A stretch of 27,739 nucleotides of DNA from IMG/VR virus record IMGVR_UViG_3300037071_000880, positions 1 through 27,739 of that record, one strand, 5' to 3'. Source of the stretch: a virus. How positions within the stretch are numbered: the stretch's first letter is position 1; every line of letters begins with the position of its first letter. Shown piece after piece: positions 1-8,411 of the stretch. The translations under genes were made by a program, and so were the position numbers. The notes beneath the pieces were generated by a model, which had not been told where the DNA came from, did not search any database, and saw nothing but the letters and a program-made list of their open reading frames with translations.

Positions 1-561
1 GACACTACTGCATATTGCACGGATACCTCCGACACTCGCGCCCACTAAGGAAGCAGATACATCCGTGAAATTCCCAGTAGTTTCCCAACGAAGCAGTGCG
101 GTATTTGCATACGCTACATAGGTGACACCATTGATTTCTGCGAGAGATACTTGTGGAGTCGGGACGACGGGCGCGCCGGCAATAGGATTTGTTGAAACCC
201 ATGGTGCTCCAAAGTTAGGACTTACATAGTTCATCCCTTGTGCGGGACAGAAATACCACGTATTAACATCACCATCACGAAGTAGAAATGCGTCGTCAGC
301 TACTCCCGCGCCGGGAAAGACACTTATCTGACCTGCAGTGTACGCTACACTAAGAATGCCATCAGCATTTGGTATGATATTCTCACAAAACAGGATTTGC
401 GGGATGTTGTTCGGATTATTATCCAATACACTATTTACATTGTTTGTCGGATTCCGTAGCCTTCCATCATATTGCGGAATAATAATCGAACGATTCTGGT
501 ATCTTGTTACGAGTGGAAAGCTTGCTGCATTCAATGCTGCTGTCAGTGTGTAATCTGCCAT
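1..561 (-). CDS. Partial virion/tail protein of unknown function (3' end outside window)
   Basis: The reading frame opens with an ATG at 561 behind a good AAGGAG site and stays open for 187 codons to the window edge, so the C-terminus is missing. The N-terminus reads MADYTLTAALNAASF. The protein is rich in Asn, Pro, Gly, Val and aromatic residues, with beta-strand-like segments (for example DGDVNTWYFCPAQG and NGVTYVAYANTALLRWET), which suits a beta-rich virion component. It begins 13 bases after the tailspike gene stops, so it is probably co-transcribed with the late structural genes and made as part of the tail or receptor-binding apparatus. I recognise no family. A beta-propeller or fibre-associated protein is possible, but that rests only on composition and position. 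Confidence 0.8.
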   Translation of the reverse strand, partial: MADYTLTAALNAASFPLVTRYQNRSIIIPQYDGRLRNPTNNVNSVLDNNPNNIPQILFCENIIPNADGILSVAYTAGQISVFPGAGVADDAFLLRDGDVNTWYFCPAQGMNYVSPNFGAPWVSTNPIAGAPVVPTPQVSLAEINGVTYVAYANTALLRWETTGNFTDVSASLVGASVGGIRAICSSV

Positions 562-573
562 TTGCACTTCTCC

Positions 574-3500
574 TTATGGCAGTTCTACAAGGTGGATGAA
601 CACACTGTTGTCAACGTTAAATGGAACTGATCCACCTTCTAGTGCGACGACAACATGGGAGCCGAAGAATGCATCTTCAACAGAACTGTAGCCAAGATAT
701 CTCGTATTCGATTGTGCTTGATATAGAGATATGCGATTACCGAAAGTCATCGCTGCATCGGTAGCAAATTCCAAGCAAGAACCATACCGAAGATTATCCA
801 CTCTCGTCGGCCTTGACATTATGAATTTACCGTATGCGCCAACCGTAGCTGTCGGATCAGATTGCAAGAGTCCGACAGATATCGCTGGCATTGAAGCACC
901 GGGAAGTGCACCTTGGTATGTTAGTGTTGCACCTGCATCTGTACTGGTTGCCCAGTAGCGGTCAGTTACGGGCGCGCCCCCGGTTACTCGCATCGTAACT
1001 ACCACAGTTCCATCCGGATGGAAAGAAATGTTTGTTTCATCTACTGTAACTCCGGGTGGCGAGTTAGGCGCGCTAATATACCATGTGCCCGGTTGCCCCC
1101 AGTAATTACTCCACATTAAGCGGAAAGCACCACCGGATACAGTAACAGGAACGATGATTCTGTTAGGAGCTATGGGGTGGGTTTGTGGCAGCATAATCAT
1201 ACTGCCGCTGGGTTCTACGAGAGCGTATTCTCCAGAGAGTGCTTCGAAAATCCTGTACGGTACTGTCCAACGAGAGGGATTTCCATCGTCATCATTGAAC
1301 ATTACGTACACGCTACGTTTATCCGGTGTGAAGGTCGGATTATCATTAATCGTCAATACTGCAACGAGCTGTCCTTTGAATGGTCCATACGGGATTTTTA
1401 TTAAATTCGCAGCTTGTGCCTGTCCCGTACCAGTTAGCCAACCGGATGGTTGATAGAGAACGTATCCTTCGCTAATAGGAACAATAGTCCCGGCTATCTT
1501 GTTCGCTCGATACTTCCTTGCCATGATACGTGCGGGCGCTTCCGGATGGAATCCCGTATCATGTTTCTGTCCCCATGTGACAATATAATCTGCTTCGACA
1601 CCATCGTCAGAGAGTTTGCAAAGTGCAGGACTGCGATTCATCGTAGTGTTAGCAAACTCCGGATCAGAGTCCCATGCTACAACTTTGGAGTCCACTACAT
1701 GATTGTGTGTACCACTAGAATACCTCCATGTGTGGACAGAATCCTTGTCAACTGCACGATTCACGAAGAGTAGGCGAGATAAGAGCATTGCACCGTTAGA
1801 TCCACCACCAAGAGAGAGGGAATTTACAGTTGGTACATTGACAATGCGGCCATCAGTGGCAGGTACTTCACCATTGATGCTCATCAAGTTTTCATTAGCT
1901 TTCAATCTCGTAGTGACTTCAAGATGTTCGCCATCACCAAGTTGATAGAATGGATAGTTCTTAGTGTTAACTCCATCCTTAGAGTTCATGGTTACGAAAC
2001 CATTAGCTACGGATACCGACACTTGAATTGTTTGCGTAGCTGCTGTGTTGCCAAGACGAATGCTGCCGTCCCCGCTGTATGCTCCGTTACGACGCATAAT
2101 ATCTACGTAACCAGTGTATGCGGTGCTTGGCGTGAGCGCCGTAACTGGTACTGCGAAAGTATCGGCAGATTTTGTGACGTTCGCGCCAAACACAGATTTC
2201 GGCGTAGTCACAACAGGGTAGGCTGCATTGGCAGCGTACGCTACAATGATTGCATCAGCATTCGCGTCAATTTTAAATCCGAGTGTAGGATTCGCCACGC
2301 CCGTCGCATAACATGGAGTGAAGAACGCACTGCTGATAGTTACCACTTTCCATGTAGCACCGTTATCATTCGTAATTGACACTGGTCCAGTGCCGACGGA
2401 TCGTTTGATCCACGGAGTAAAAATCTGCGCAGTGCCAGCAGACACGACGGCTTGCAAACAAGTAGCATTAGCGCCGGTAGCAGTAAGTAACGAACAGGGT
2501 TCTCCTGCCGGTCCTGTTTGATTAAACAATGCTGTGCAATTTGTTTTCACCCACGCAGCATTTGTTAAATCTTCACTCCAGCGAGAGTTAATAGTTGTCG
2601 CAGGAGCCTCAATTGGCCATTGCGGTTTACCAGTCTGCGCATACGTGATTGGGATACCAACAGCAATTACTGCTGTAGTATTCTCATAATACGGTATCGT
2701 GTTCACGCCAAGATGCAGATGCGGTTTTTCTACCGTGAACGTATGACCAACCGTAGCATTCTTCGTAGCATCCGCATTGCTCACGCCACATGTAATCGTG
2801 ATACTGTTACCCGGCATTTGATATGACGCCTGAATCCTCTTGTATCCTGTGGGCAGTAATGTTCCATCCGCACGGAAATTAGAAATCAACGCACCAGTCA
2901 CTCCTGCATCTGTAGTAGCAATTGCCCACGTTGCAGTATTGAACCACACATGATGGTATGTACCGTCATTGAATGCCAAGTATATGAATGGTCCCGTACC
3001 TGCTTTTACGATCCATGATTCTGTATGCCATTGACCTGCGTATGCAGAACCAGAAATTGCAACTTGATGAAATGCTGCAAGTACAGTACTGGTGACAGTG
3101 CCAGTAGCTGCAGTCATGCCGCCATCGCTATCAGCCGCAGCAACTTGAGTAATACCACTTATATTAGCACCAGGATTATTGCTTTGCTTCGCCATGTTGT
3201 GTGGCGACCAACGAAGTGTCCGCATATCTGCTTGCACACATAGTCGCGGTTCTGTCCAGATGGTGCCAAGAACATCTGTGATCTTCACTACTTTGTTATT
3301 TGATGGATTTGCTGCATCAATTACTTTGACAGCTCGATCGGTGGGGGCGCGAGCATCCATAGCAATCGCACTAGTTTCCGTTCCAATCAGAGAATTCAAG
3401 AATCCATCAGGAATAACCGCTAGCGCACTTTCATCTGCATTAGCTACAGCATTAGCAATCATCTCCGCATAAGCAGCAGCTTCCGCAGCGCTCTCTGCAG

Positions 3501-3789
3501 CATCCGCTGCATAGCCAGCGACAAGAGAAAGATTCTCATTCAACCGTTTCCATCTCTTGCCATCTACTGCGATGATCGTATTCACGCCATCATCAAGACT
3601 AGTAATATCATTATCATCACGGAGAAACCAACCGGTGATCGCACTTGTTGGATCTTCTCCGATGAGACCAGTAATAAACGCAAGTCTGCGATTATCCTTT
3701 GTAATCATCCTCAATGTTGGAAGATCCGCCAGAAATAACGGATCGCGCACATGAACAATCTGACCAACAACTGATACGGCAACAGCCAT
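574..3789 (-). CDS. Tailspike/tail fibre with carbohydrate-binding and sialidase-like regions
   Basis: This is a 1071-residue receptor-binding protein, probably attached to the tail. Residues 1-85 look like a virion-anchoring head (SLDDGVNTIIAVDGKRWKR). Residues about 88-125 are Ala/Glu-rich and likely coiled coil. Two related modules follow, starting near LRWSPHNM (about 192) and SRWSEDLTNAAW; they resemble the carbohydrate-binding-like repeats of phage tail proteins. A LamG/concanavalin-like stretch (LGDGEHLEVTTRLKANENL) comes next. The last roughly 330 residues look like a sialidase-type beta-propeller, with an Asp-box STDAGATLT near 949-957 and a similar SITNDNGATW further upstream. The family role would be binding or cleaving host surface glycan. 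The catalytic residues cannot be assigned from the sequence alone. The start has a TGGAGA site. It follows the connector-like gene. Confidence 0.8.
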   Translation of the reverse strand: MAVAVSVVGQIVHVRDPLFLADLPTLRMITKDNRRLAFITGLIGEDPTSAITGWFLRDDNDITSLDDGVNTIIAVDGKRWKRLNENLSLVAGYAADAAESAAEAAAYAEMIANAVANADESALAVIPDGFLNSLIGTETSAIAMDARAPTDRAVKVIDAANPSNNKVVKITDVLGTIWTEPRLCVQADMRTLRWSPHNMAKQSNNPGANISGITQVAAADSDGGMTAATGTVTSTVLAAFHQVAISGSAYAGQWHTESWIVKAGTGPFIYLAFNDGTYHHVWFNTATWAIATTDAGVTGALISNFRADGTLLPTGYKRIQASYQMPGNSITITCGVSNADATKNATVGHTFTVEKPHLHLGVNTIPYYENTTAVIAVGIPITYAQTGKPQWPIEAPATTINSRWSEDLTNAAWVKTNCTALFNQTGPAGEPCSLLTATGANATCLQAVVSAGTAQIFTPWIKRSVGTGPVSITNDNGATWKVVTISSAFFTPCYATGVANPTLGFKIDANADAIIVAYAANAAYPVVTTPKSVFGANVTKSADTFAVPVTALTPSTAYTGYVDIMRRNGAYSGDGSIRLGNTAATQTIQVSVSVANGFVTMNSKDGVNTKNYPFYQLGDGEHLEVTTRLKANENLMSINGEVPATDGRIVNVPTVNSLSLGGGSNGAMLLSRLLFVNRAVDKDSVHTWRYSSGTHNHVVDSKVVAWDSDPEFANTTMNRSPALCKLSDDGVEADYIVTWGQKHDTGFHPEAPARIMARKYRANKIAGTIVPISEGYVLYQPSGWLTGTGQAQAANLIKIPYGPFKGQLVAVLTINDNPTFTPDKRSVYVMFNDDDGNPSRWTVPYRIFEALSGEYALVEPSGSMIMLPQTHPIAPNRIIVPVTVSGGAFRLMWSNYWGQPGTWYISAPNSPPGVTVDETNISFHPDGTVVVTMRVTGGAPVTDRYWATSTDAGATLTYQGALPGASMPAISVGLLQSDPTATVGAYGKFIMSRPTRVDNLRYGSCLEFATDAAMTFGNRISLYQAQSNTRYLGYSSVEDAFFGSHVVVALEGGSVPFNVDNSVFIHLVELP

Positions 3790-3822
3790 GTGAATCTCCA
3801 GTAAACGATACAGTATTGTTCG

Positions 3823-4443
3823 TTAGTTGTGACGTTGAAGTCCAATTGCTCGCAATTCATCAGCAAGCGTGTTACCCGGCGAACGATTGGCCGGATCTAC
3901 TTCCAATCCTACAAGTCTGTTCAATGACCTTGCTTCTTCTTGTTTACCTGTGAGATTGAAAAGAAATGCTAACGATCCTTGAACAAGAATGTCCGGCAAT
4001 TCATCTTTGATCCAACTGTTGTACGTGAGTGGCGATACGTCCGGATTTTGATAGTATCCCACGCGCACACCATTTGCACTGTATTGGAATCTTGCCTGAA
4101 TGTTGACACCAGCAAGATAATATGTATCAGGTTTGTATTGACTGTACTCATCAAGTACAGCAGCAGGCCCAGTTTCCGTTAGAAAATCACCGAGAATATC
4201 CGCATCGGAATCATAGTAACGAATGTACGCGAGTTGTCGAAAACGAATAAGTTGCGTGCTCACGTCTAGAGTCATCTGTGTATCCGGCGCGAAGAGTGCA
4301 TTTGCTTCCACCAGATCTCGCCAGAAGGTATCAATTCTGTGGCACCTAAGTGTCGTCATTCGCAAAGCAATTGCAATCTTGTCATCAATATCTCCACGCT
4401 TGGAGAGCAATCGAATATCATCTACCAATTCTGTATAAGTCAT
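3823..4443 (-). CDS. Putative head-tail connector/adaptor protein
   Basis: The start is placed at ATG 4443 (MTYTELVDDIRLLSKRGD) because AAGGAG lies just upstream. An in-frame ATG at 4488 would extend it back through a terminator hairpin. The 206-residue product has a helical N-terminal half (VDDIRLLSKRGDIDDKIAIAL) followed by mixed strands and a helical region near residues 160-185 (LPDILVQGSLAFLFNLTGKQEEA). That size and layout fit the adaptor proteins that sit under the portal in podoviruses. It lies between an unknown virion gene and the tailspike, where such proteins are often encoded. The adaptor assignment is inference from size, style and context. No catalytic motif is visible. Confidence 0.75.
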   Translation of the reverse strand: MTYTELVDDIRLLSKRGDIDDKIAIALRMTTLRCHRIDTFWRDLVEANALFAPDTQMTLDVSTQLIRFRQLAYIRYYDSDADILGDFLTETGPAAVLDEYSQYKPDTYYLAGVNIQARFQYSANGVRVGYYQNPDVSPLTYNSWIKDELPDILVQGSLAFLFNLTGKQEEARSLNRLVGLEVDPANRSPGNTLADELRAIGLQRHN

Positions 4444-4469
4444 TATGGTGCTCCTTACTAATAGGAAAT

Positions 4470-4504
4470 AAAAAAGCCGACACCGCATTTCTGCTAGTGT
4501 CGGC
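4470..4504 (-). terminator. Rho-independent terminator inside the late block
   Basis: On the minus strand a perfect 8-bp stem, GCCGACAC (4476-4483) paired with GTGTCGGC (4497-4504), is followed by six U residues (4470-4475). It lies between the 4534-5256 gene and the connector-like gene, so it should lower expression of the connector and tailspike relative to the capsid genes. No T-run follows in the plus direction. Confidence 0.85.
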
Positions 4505-4533
4505 AGGACTGTTCCAACAACAGTCTAGGGAGT

Positions 4534-5256
4534 TCAGGGTCTCTTTGAGACAGCATTCAAATCAGCAAGTGCTTGATCTGCCGCAATTTCCTGTGGAGTG
4601 CGCTCTTTCAAAGATGCACTCTCAGCTAGTTTCGAAGTATCTGCCAAGAGTGCAGAGAAATCTGCTTGCGGATTTGCGACATTGGTGGGAGCTGCGGTGG
4701 CTGCGGGCGCGAGCGTCTGTTCCTGCGGTCGCGTTTGTTTTGCAGTCAATGGAGTTACTGCTTGTGTGCCGCTAACAGAACTTTGCATTCCAACATTGCC
4801 ACCAACTGGATAAACACTCATTGGCGTACCTTGTACATGTTGCACATTGACAGGAATCACAGGTACATTCGGATCGTACATTTGATTTTGTGAGAGCGCT
4901 CGCGCCTGCGCTGTCTGCTGAATTGAGGAGTACAGTTGCGCTTGCAATTCCTGTTCAATCGCATGTTTCGCGTCATTATCCGGAAGCGTGTAGATGAACG
5001 TTCCCGGCATATCTGCTACCATGTCGAGTTGATCTTGTTCGCGCTTGTCATCGGTAATATATTTGTGATTTGCGAAGCCGATGGTCTTCACGCGTGATGC
5101 ACCAAGATCAATATGGAATTTTGCATAATTATGATGATGGAAATATATCTTCGGTTCCACCAAATACTCGCTTGGCGTCCTCGATTGTTCTGCAAGTCTC
5201 CTTGCATATTCATTTACCGTGACATTGGAAGAAGGGTTGACAGGATCTTGTGCCAT
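4534..5256 (-). CDS. Unknown virion-associated protein (240 aa)
   Basis: The gene lies directly after the major capsid gene and between two terminators. Residues 1-120 look folded (for example YAKFHIDLGASRVKTIGFANHKYI and GTFIYTLPDNDAKHAIEQELQAQL). The middle is low-complexity and rich in Pro, Val, Gln and Thr, and the last 40 residues are helical with Ala, Leu and Glu. This suggests an ordered head with a flexible tail, as in head-associated or minor virion proteins. I recognise no family. The ATG at 5256 has only a weak purine-rich ribosome site (GGATA), which may keep its expression below that of the capsid protein. A role in head completion is possible but rests on position only. Confidence 0.8.
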   Translation of the reverse strand: MAQDPVNPSSNVTVNEYARRLAEQSRTPSEYLVEPKIYFHHHNYAKFHIDLGASRVKTIGFANHKYITDDKREQDQLDMVADMPGTFIYTLPDNDAKHAIEQELQAQLYSSIQQTAQARALSQNQMYDPNVPVIPVNVQHVQGTPMSVYPVGGNVGMQSSVSGTQAVTPLTAKQTRPQEQTLAPAATAAPTNVANPQADFSALLADTSKLAESASLKERTPQEIAADQALADLNAVSKRP

Positions 5257-5280
5257 GATGGGAAATATCCAGAGTTGAGA

Positions 5281-5310
5281 AAGAAAAAGAAATGGGGGTG
5301 GCTAGCCCCC
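5281..5310 (-). terminator. Probable terminator after the major capsid gene
   Basis: On the minus strand GGGGG (5306-5310) pairs with CCCCC (5294-5298) across a 7-base loop, followed by a U-rich stretch AUUUCUUUUUCUUU. It begins 9 bases beyond the capsid stop. The stem is short but pure GC, and the U-tract is interrupted, so partial read-through is likely and would be needed for the downstream genes unless they have their own promoter. Confidence 0.6.
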
Positions 5311-5318
5311 GTGAGCTA

Positions 5319-6524
5319 TCAACCAACAGCACCAGCAGTGAAGTTATACAGTACTGCGTTAGCAGCTGGATTCTTCACTAGATTAGTGACCTCAGTAGTG
5401 AGAGTGCCGCCAACCGCGTCAACACCATTGTCAACAGGAACTCCGGTCGTACCGTATTCCTGATTGCTAGTCTTCCGACCTGCCATGTACGCGAGTGAGA
5501 ACGTGGCCGTATCGACCGCGATCCCCATCTTCGCCCACGTACTCGTATTACCATACGCGTTGAACAGTGGATGCTCGATGATCTGGAACGAGCCGCGAGG
5601 AATACGAATGGTGTCATACTGCAGACCCCACGAAGTTTCTTGTTGTTGAACGTAGTAGGTAGAGTTGAGCCGCGCAATTGCGTGAATCACTCTTCGTGCA
5701 ACACCACCAACAAATAGAATCCGTTGGTTAGGATTCATCGGATCAGTGTTCTGCATGAACACAGGATCGAGCGCAGCTTCAAATTGCGTGTAATTCGTCG
5801 TCGCGCCAAGAGTGGTGATGTTGCCACTGGCATTGTTCTGCACAGTGTTGATAAGGCCGTCCATCGTGGAGATTGGTTGACCATTCCTAGTACCGAGGAA
5901 TTTCTGTCCGAAAATCAGTGCTTTCTCGATATCTACCGCATGGAATGCTGCACACTCTTGGCGACTCTCTGCAACGTTGGAACCACCAGCGATGACTTGC
6001 GTAGCAGCCAAAGTGCCAGTAAGAGCCCATGAATTACGGAAGATCTGCGTGTAGTTGACAATTCGATTAGCAGCAATCGAGAGAGCCGGCGGACGAAGAC
6101 TTCCCTGTTCATACGCATTTCCAATCATCCACAAACTGACAGCGGAGAGAATTGCAGCCGCGCCAATCGTACCGAATGCTCGCTGCACTTGCAATTGCGT
6201 AAGTCCAAGGACTGCAACTACCAGCATGTTCTCATTGGTAGAATCACTCCGCAGCACCATGCCAGGAAGCATGTTGTTGGTATTGGTCACGTTGAGAACA
6301 GTATCGGTGGATGCCGCGTTCGCACTGAGCGTAACGAACGGAAACACCATCGTCTTGGAGAAATAACCATGCTCGATTTGAGCAGCAGTTTCCTCTTTCA
6401 GAAGTGCGGTAATACCGAACAGTGGCGCACCACCATTTGGCATCAATCGCGTAATCGCTGCAGCGAATGACTTCTTCGCAAGATCAACAGGAAGTTGCGA
6501 AGTATTCCAGGTACCGACAGGCAT
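5319..6524 (-). CDS. Major capsid protein (SU10/DUF5309-like, HK97 fold)
   Basis: This 401-residue protein should form the icosahedral shell. Segments typical of the SU10-type capsid family are visible: NRIVNYTQIFRNSWALTGT at 153-171, a helix with HAVDIEKALIFGQK at about 195-208, and QPISTMDGLINTV at 216-228. Residues about 65-135 are a beta-rich insertion (SADxxLxV and GMVLRSDSTNENMLVV), as seen in that family. An excellent AAGGAG site precedes ATG 6524, consistent with very high expression. It follows the scaffold and putative decoration genes and is closed by a terminator. The capsid call is strong from family resemblance plus context. The exact fold is inferred. Confidence 0.9.
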   Translation of the reverse strand: MPVGTWNTSQLPVDLAKKSFAAAITRLMPNGGAPLFGITALLKEETAAQIEHGYFSKTMVFPFVTLSANAASTDTVLNVTNTNNMLPGMVLRSDSTNENMLVVAVLGLTQLQVQRAFGTIGAAAILSAVSLWMIGNAYEQGSLRPPALSIAANRIVNYTQIFRNSWALTGTLAATQVIAGGSNVAESRQECAAFHAVDIEKALIFGQKFLGTRNGQPISTMDGLINTVQNNASGNITTLGATTNYTQFEAALDPVFMQNTDPMNPNQRILFVGGVARRVIHAIARLNSTYYVQQQETSWGLQYDTIRIPRGSFQIIEHPLFNAYGNTSTWAKMGIAVDTATFSLAYMAGRKTSNQEYGTTGVPVDNGVDAVGGTLTTEVTNLVKNPAANAVLYNFTAGAVG

Positions 6525-6545
6525 GAGGTTCTCCTTATGTGAGTG

Positions 6546-7181
6546 TTAATTGCCGGCCACGAACATACCGCGCACTTCGAATTGCGGCGTGAAGGTGAAT
6601 GCGGTAAGATCCGCAGTACCAGTTGCGTTGGCGCTCATAGTGACAGTGCCAGTGGCGAGGTTCACACCGACAACGGAAGTTGCAGCAGGAACGTTAGTTC
6701 CAGTTACCAACATACCGACGCCGATGTTTGCCAACTCGGAAGTTGCAATGTTGGTAAGTGTTGGCGATGCGTTAGTAGTGCTGCCCGGCATCACGCGCGA
6801 GCGCTTCGGTTCACTCAGTAGAGTTATTAGGTACTGTCGACCGCTGCTAGCAGCAACTGAGGTTGTGCCCGCGAGCGTAATTCCCGTACCTGCCGTGATC
6901 GTATTTGCAAACGCCACAGAACTCGTAATGATTACATCAAACGAATCCCCTCGCGTCAAATCCGGAAGCGCAGCAAGAATTGCATCCGCAGCGGGAAACA
7001 CATCTGCGTAACCAGCACCTGGACCACTACGATCAATCCAGCCGGCGAGAAGACCCGCTACTGGCAACGTAATATTACCTGCCGTCGCATCAGACAAACG
7101 ACGACGACCTGACAGTGAGCGATATCCAGCACTACCAGGAATCTCTGCACCGTATACACGAAGTTGAGGACGACCAAGCAT
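6546..7181 (-). CDS. Putative capsid decoration/virion protein
   Basis: ATG 7181 is chosen over the adjacent GTG at 7184 because AAAGGA then lies at a normal 7-base distance. The 211-residue product is small, hydrophobic and rich in Ala, Thr, Gly and Val. Its C-terminal half contains a strand-rich stretch (GMLVTGTNVPAATSVVGV, then TGTVTMSANATGTADLTAF). I associate this pattern with beta-sandwich modules in phage head and tail proteins. It sits between scaffold and major capsid protein, the usual place for a head decoration or stabilising protein. That role is inference; a minor head fibre is an alternative. Confidence 0.8.
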   Translation of the reverse strand: MLGRPQLRVYGAEIPGSAGYRSLSGRRRLSDATAGNITLPVAGLLAGWIDRSGPGAGYADVFPAADAILAALPDLTRGDSFDVIITSSVAFANTITAGTGITLAGTTSVAASSGRQYLITLLSEPKRSRVMPGSTTNASPTLTNIATSELANIGVGMLVTGTNVPAATSVVGVNLATGTVTMSANATGTADLTAFTFTPQFEVRGMFVAGN

Positions 7182-7199
7182 CACTCTATCCTTTCAAAG

Positions 7200-8075
7200 T
7201 TAGTGACCAGAACCTGCATTGGGATCAAGAAGTGCGAGCCAGTCGGGACCAGCAGCGTCTGCTTCTTTCTTCCTGTTAACAGGATCATTACGTTGGTTGT
7301 GGCTATTCATGTCATTCACCATAGCGGAGACATAATTTTCAGCCATTTCCGTAACGCGATCGGGAGAGAGAGTTGGATTGGTAGCAGCAATAGAGAACTT
7401 CAGACTTTCAATCATCGGTGCTGCCGCCGGATGAGAAAGTACAGGATTCTTCGGAGAAGTATTCCTGAGTTGAGTCTGACGAATACGCTCGGGAAGAGCT
7501 GCGTCGATTCGTTGAGAATGTCGAGAAAATGCCGTTTCAACAACTCCAGCGTTCGCTTGCATAGCTGCTAGGAAGCCATTCTGCGCTACAGTATTCAGGA
7601 CGTCCATGAAAGCCTGGGGATCTTGGCCGGACATTGCTTTCTGTAGTGTTTCTGGCGCGAGGCCATTTGCAAAATTCAGCTTACTAGCAGCATCTCTCAA
7701 CTTTGCTGGATCTACAGCTAGCAGTGGGCCAGCCATAGGATCTTGTTGTTGGACCGGATTTCCCTTATCATCTACTGGCAGTTTAAACAGATCCTTAAAA
7801 CTATCGAGTTGGGAACCTTGACCCTTTGTCGGATCAGCATTGTTGCTAGGATTGTTGGCGTTGGTAGGATCCTGTTGATTGTTATTGTTCTGTTGTTGAT
7901 TGTTAGGATCAGCACCGGGATTCTTCGGATCAAGTTGCTTGTTAGATGGGAAGTTAGGATTGTTCGGTTGATTGTTTTGTTGATTGTTCTGCGGATTCGC
8001 CGGTCCATTAACTGGATTGCTTCGATCGCTCATACCGAAGGGAAGATTGAAACCAAGGAAATTACCACCAGCCAT
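7200..8075 (-). CDS. Putative scaffolding protein, Asn/Gln/Pro-rich N-terminus
   Basis: The 291-residue product has a long low-complexity region (residues about 20-90) of Asn, Gln, Pro and Asp. A mostly helical, charged C-terminal half follows (for example AKLRDAASKLNFANGLAPETL, and PERIRQTQLRN onward), and the end is Arg/Lys/Asp-rich. Disordered N-terminus plus helical C-terminus, size, and position between portal and major capsid gene match phage scaffolding proteins, which fill the procapsid and leave or are degraded before packaging. ATG 8075 has a TGGAGAG site. No protease motif is seen. The call is from composition and context, since scaffolds share little sequence. Confidence 0.8.
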   Translation of the reverse strand: MAGGNFLGFNLPFGMSDRSNPVNGPANPQNNQQNNQPNNPNFPSNKQLDPKNPGADPNNQQQNNNNQQDPTNANNPSNNADPTKGQGSQLDSFKDLFKLPVDDKGNPVQQQDPMAGPLLAVDPAKLRDAASKLNFANGLAPETLQKAMSGQDPQAFMDVLNTVAQNGFLAAMQANAGVVETAFSRHSQRIDAALPERIRQTQLRNTSPKNPVLSHPAAAPMIESLKFSIAATNPTLSPDRVTEMAENYVSAMVNDMNSHNQRNDPVNRKKEADAAGPDWLALLDPNAGSGH

Positions 8076-8078
8076 GAT

Positions 8079-8399
8079 TTACTCTCCAGAATTGAAGGTG
8101 TTGCCACCGGGTTGAGAAACAGGATTTTCCACGGGAACAGGATCAGGATTGAGAATGCCTTCAAGAAGATCTGCAAGTAAGTCTAGTTTTCCTTTCAGGT
8201 ATGCTCGCGCGCGATGATTCTCACCATCTTTCAATGGATCGGTGAATTCCTGCGAGGCTAGTTGACGAAAGATTTCTACGCGAGAGTTTTGCAAATACAT
8301 GTATGACAGATTCTTGTCTGCCATCTGCATTGCCACATTCTTTTCATGCGGCGTGAGGATAGTTTCAACGAGATCACTTCCGGTGTGCAGTACAGCCAT
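8079..8399 (-). CDS. Small virion-module protein of unknown function
   Basis: A 106-residue protein encoded between portal and scaffold. It is mostly helical and charged (NVAMQMADKNLSYMYLQNSR, then HRARAYLKGKLDLLADLLEG), with a Pro-rich tail. AAGGAG precedes ATG 8399 and overlaps the end of the portal gene, so translation is probably coupled. Only three bases separate its stop from the scaffold start codon. I do not recognise the family. A head assembly accessory or a scaffold partner would fit the position. Confidence 0.75.
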   Translation of the reverse strand: MAVLHTGSDLVETILTPHEKNVAMQMADKNLSYMYLQNSRVEIFRQLASQEFTDPLKDGENHRARAYLKGKLDLLADLLEGILNPDPVPVENPVSQPGGNTFNSGE

Positions 8400-8411
8400 G
8401 TTGTGCGCTCC

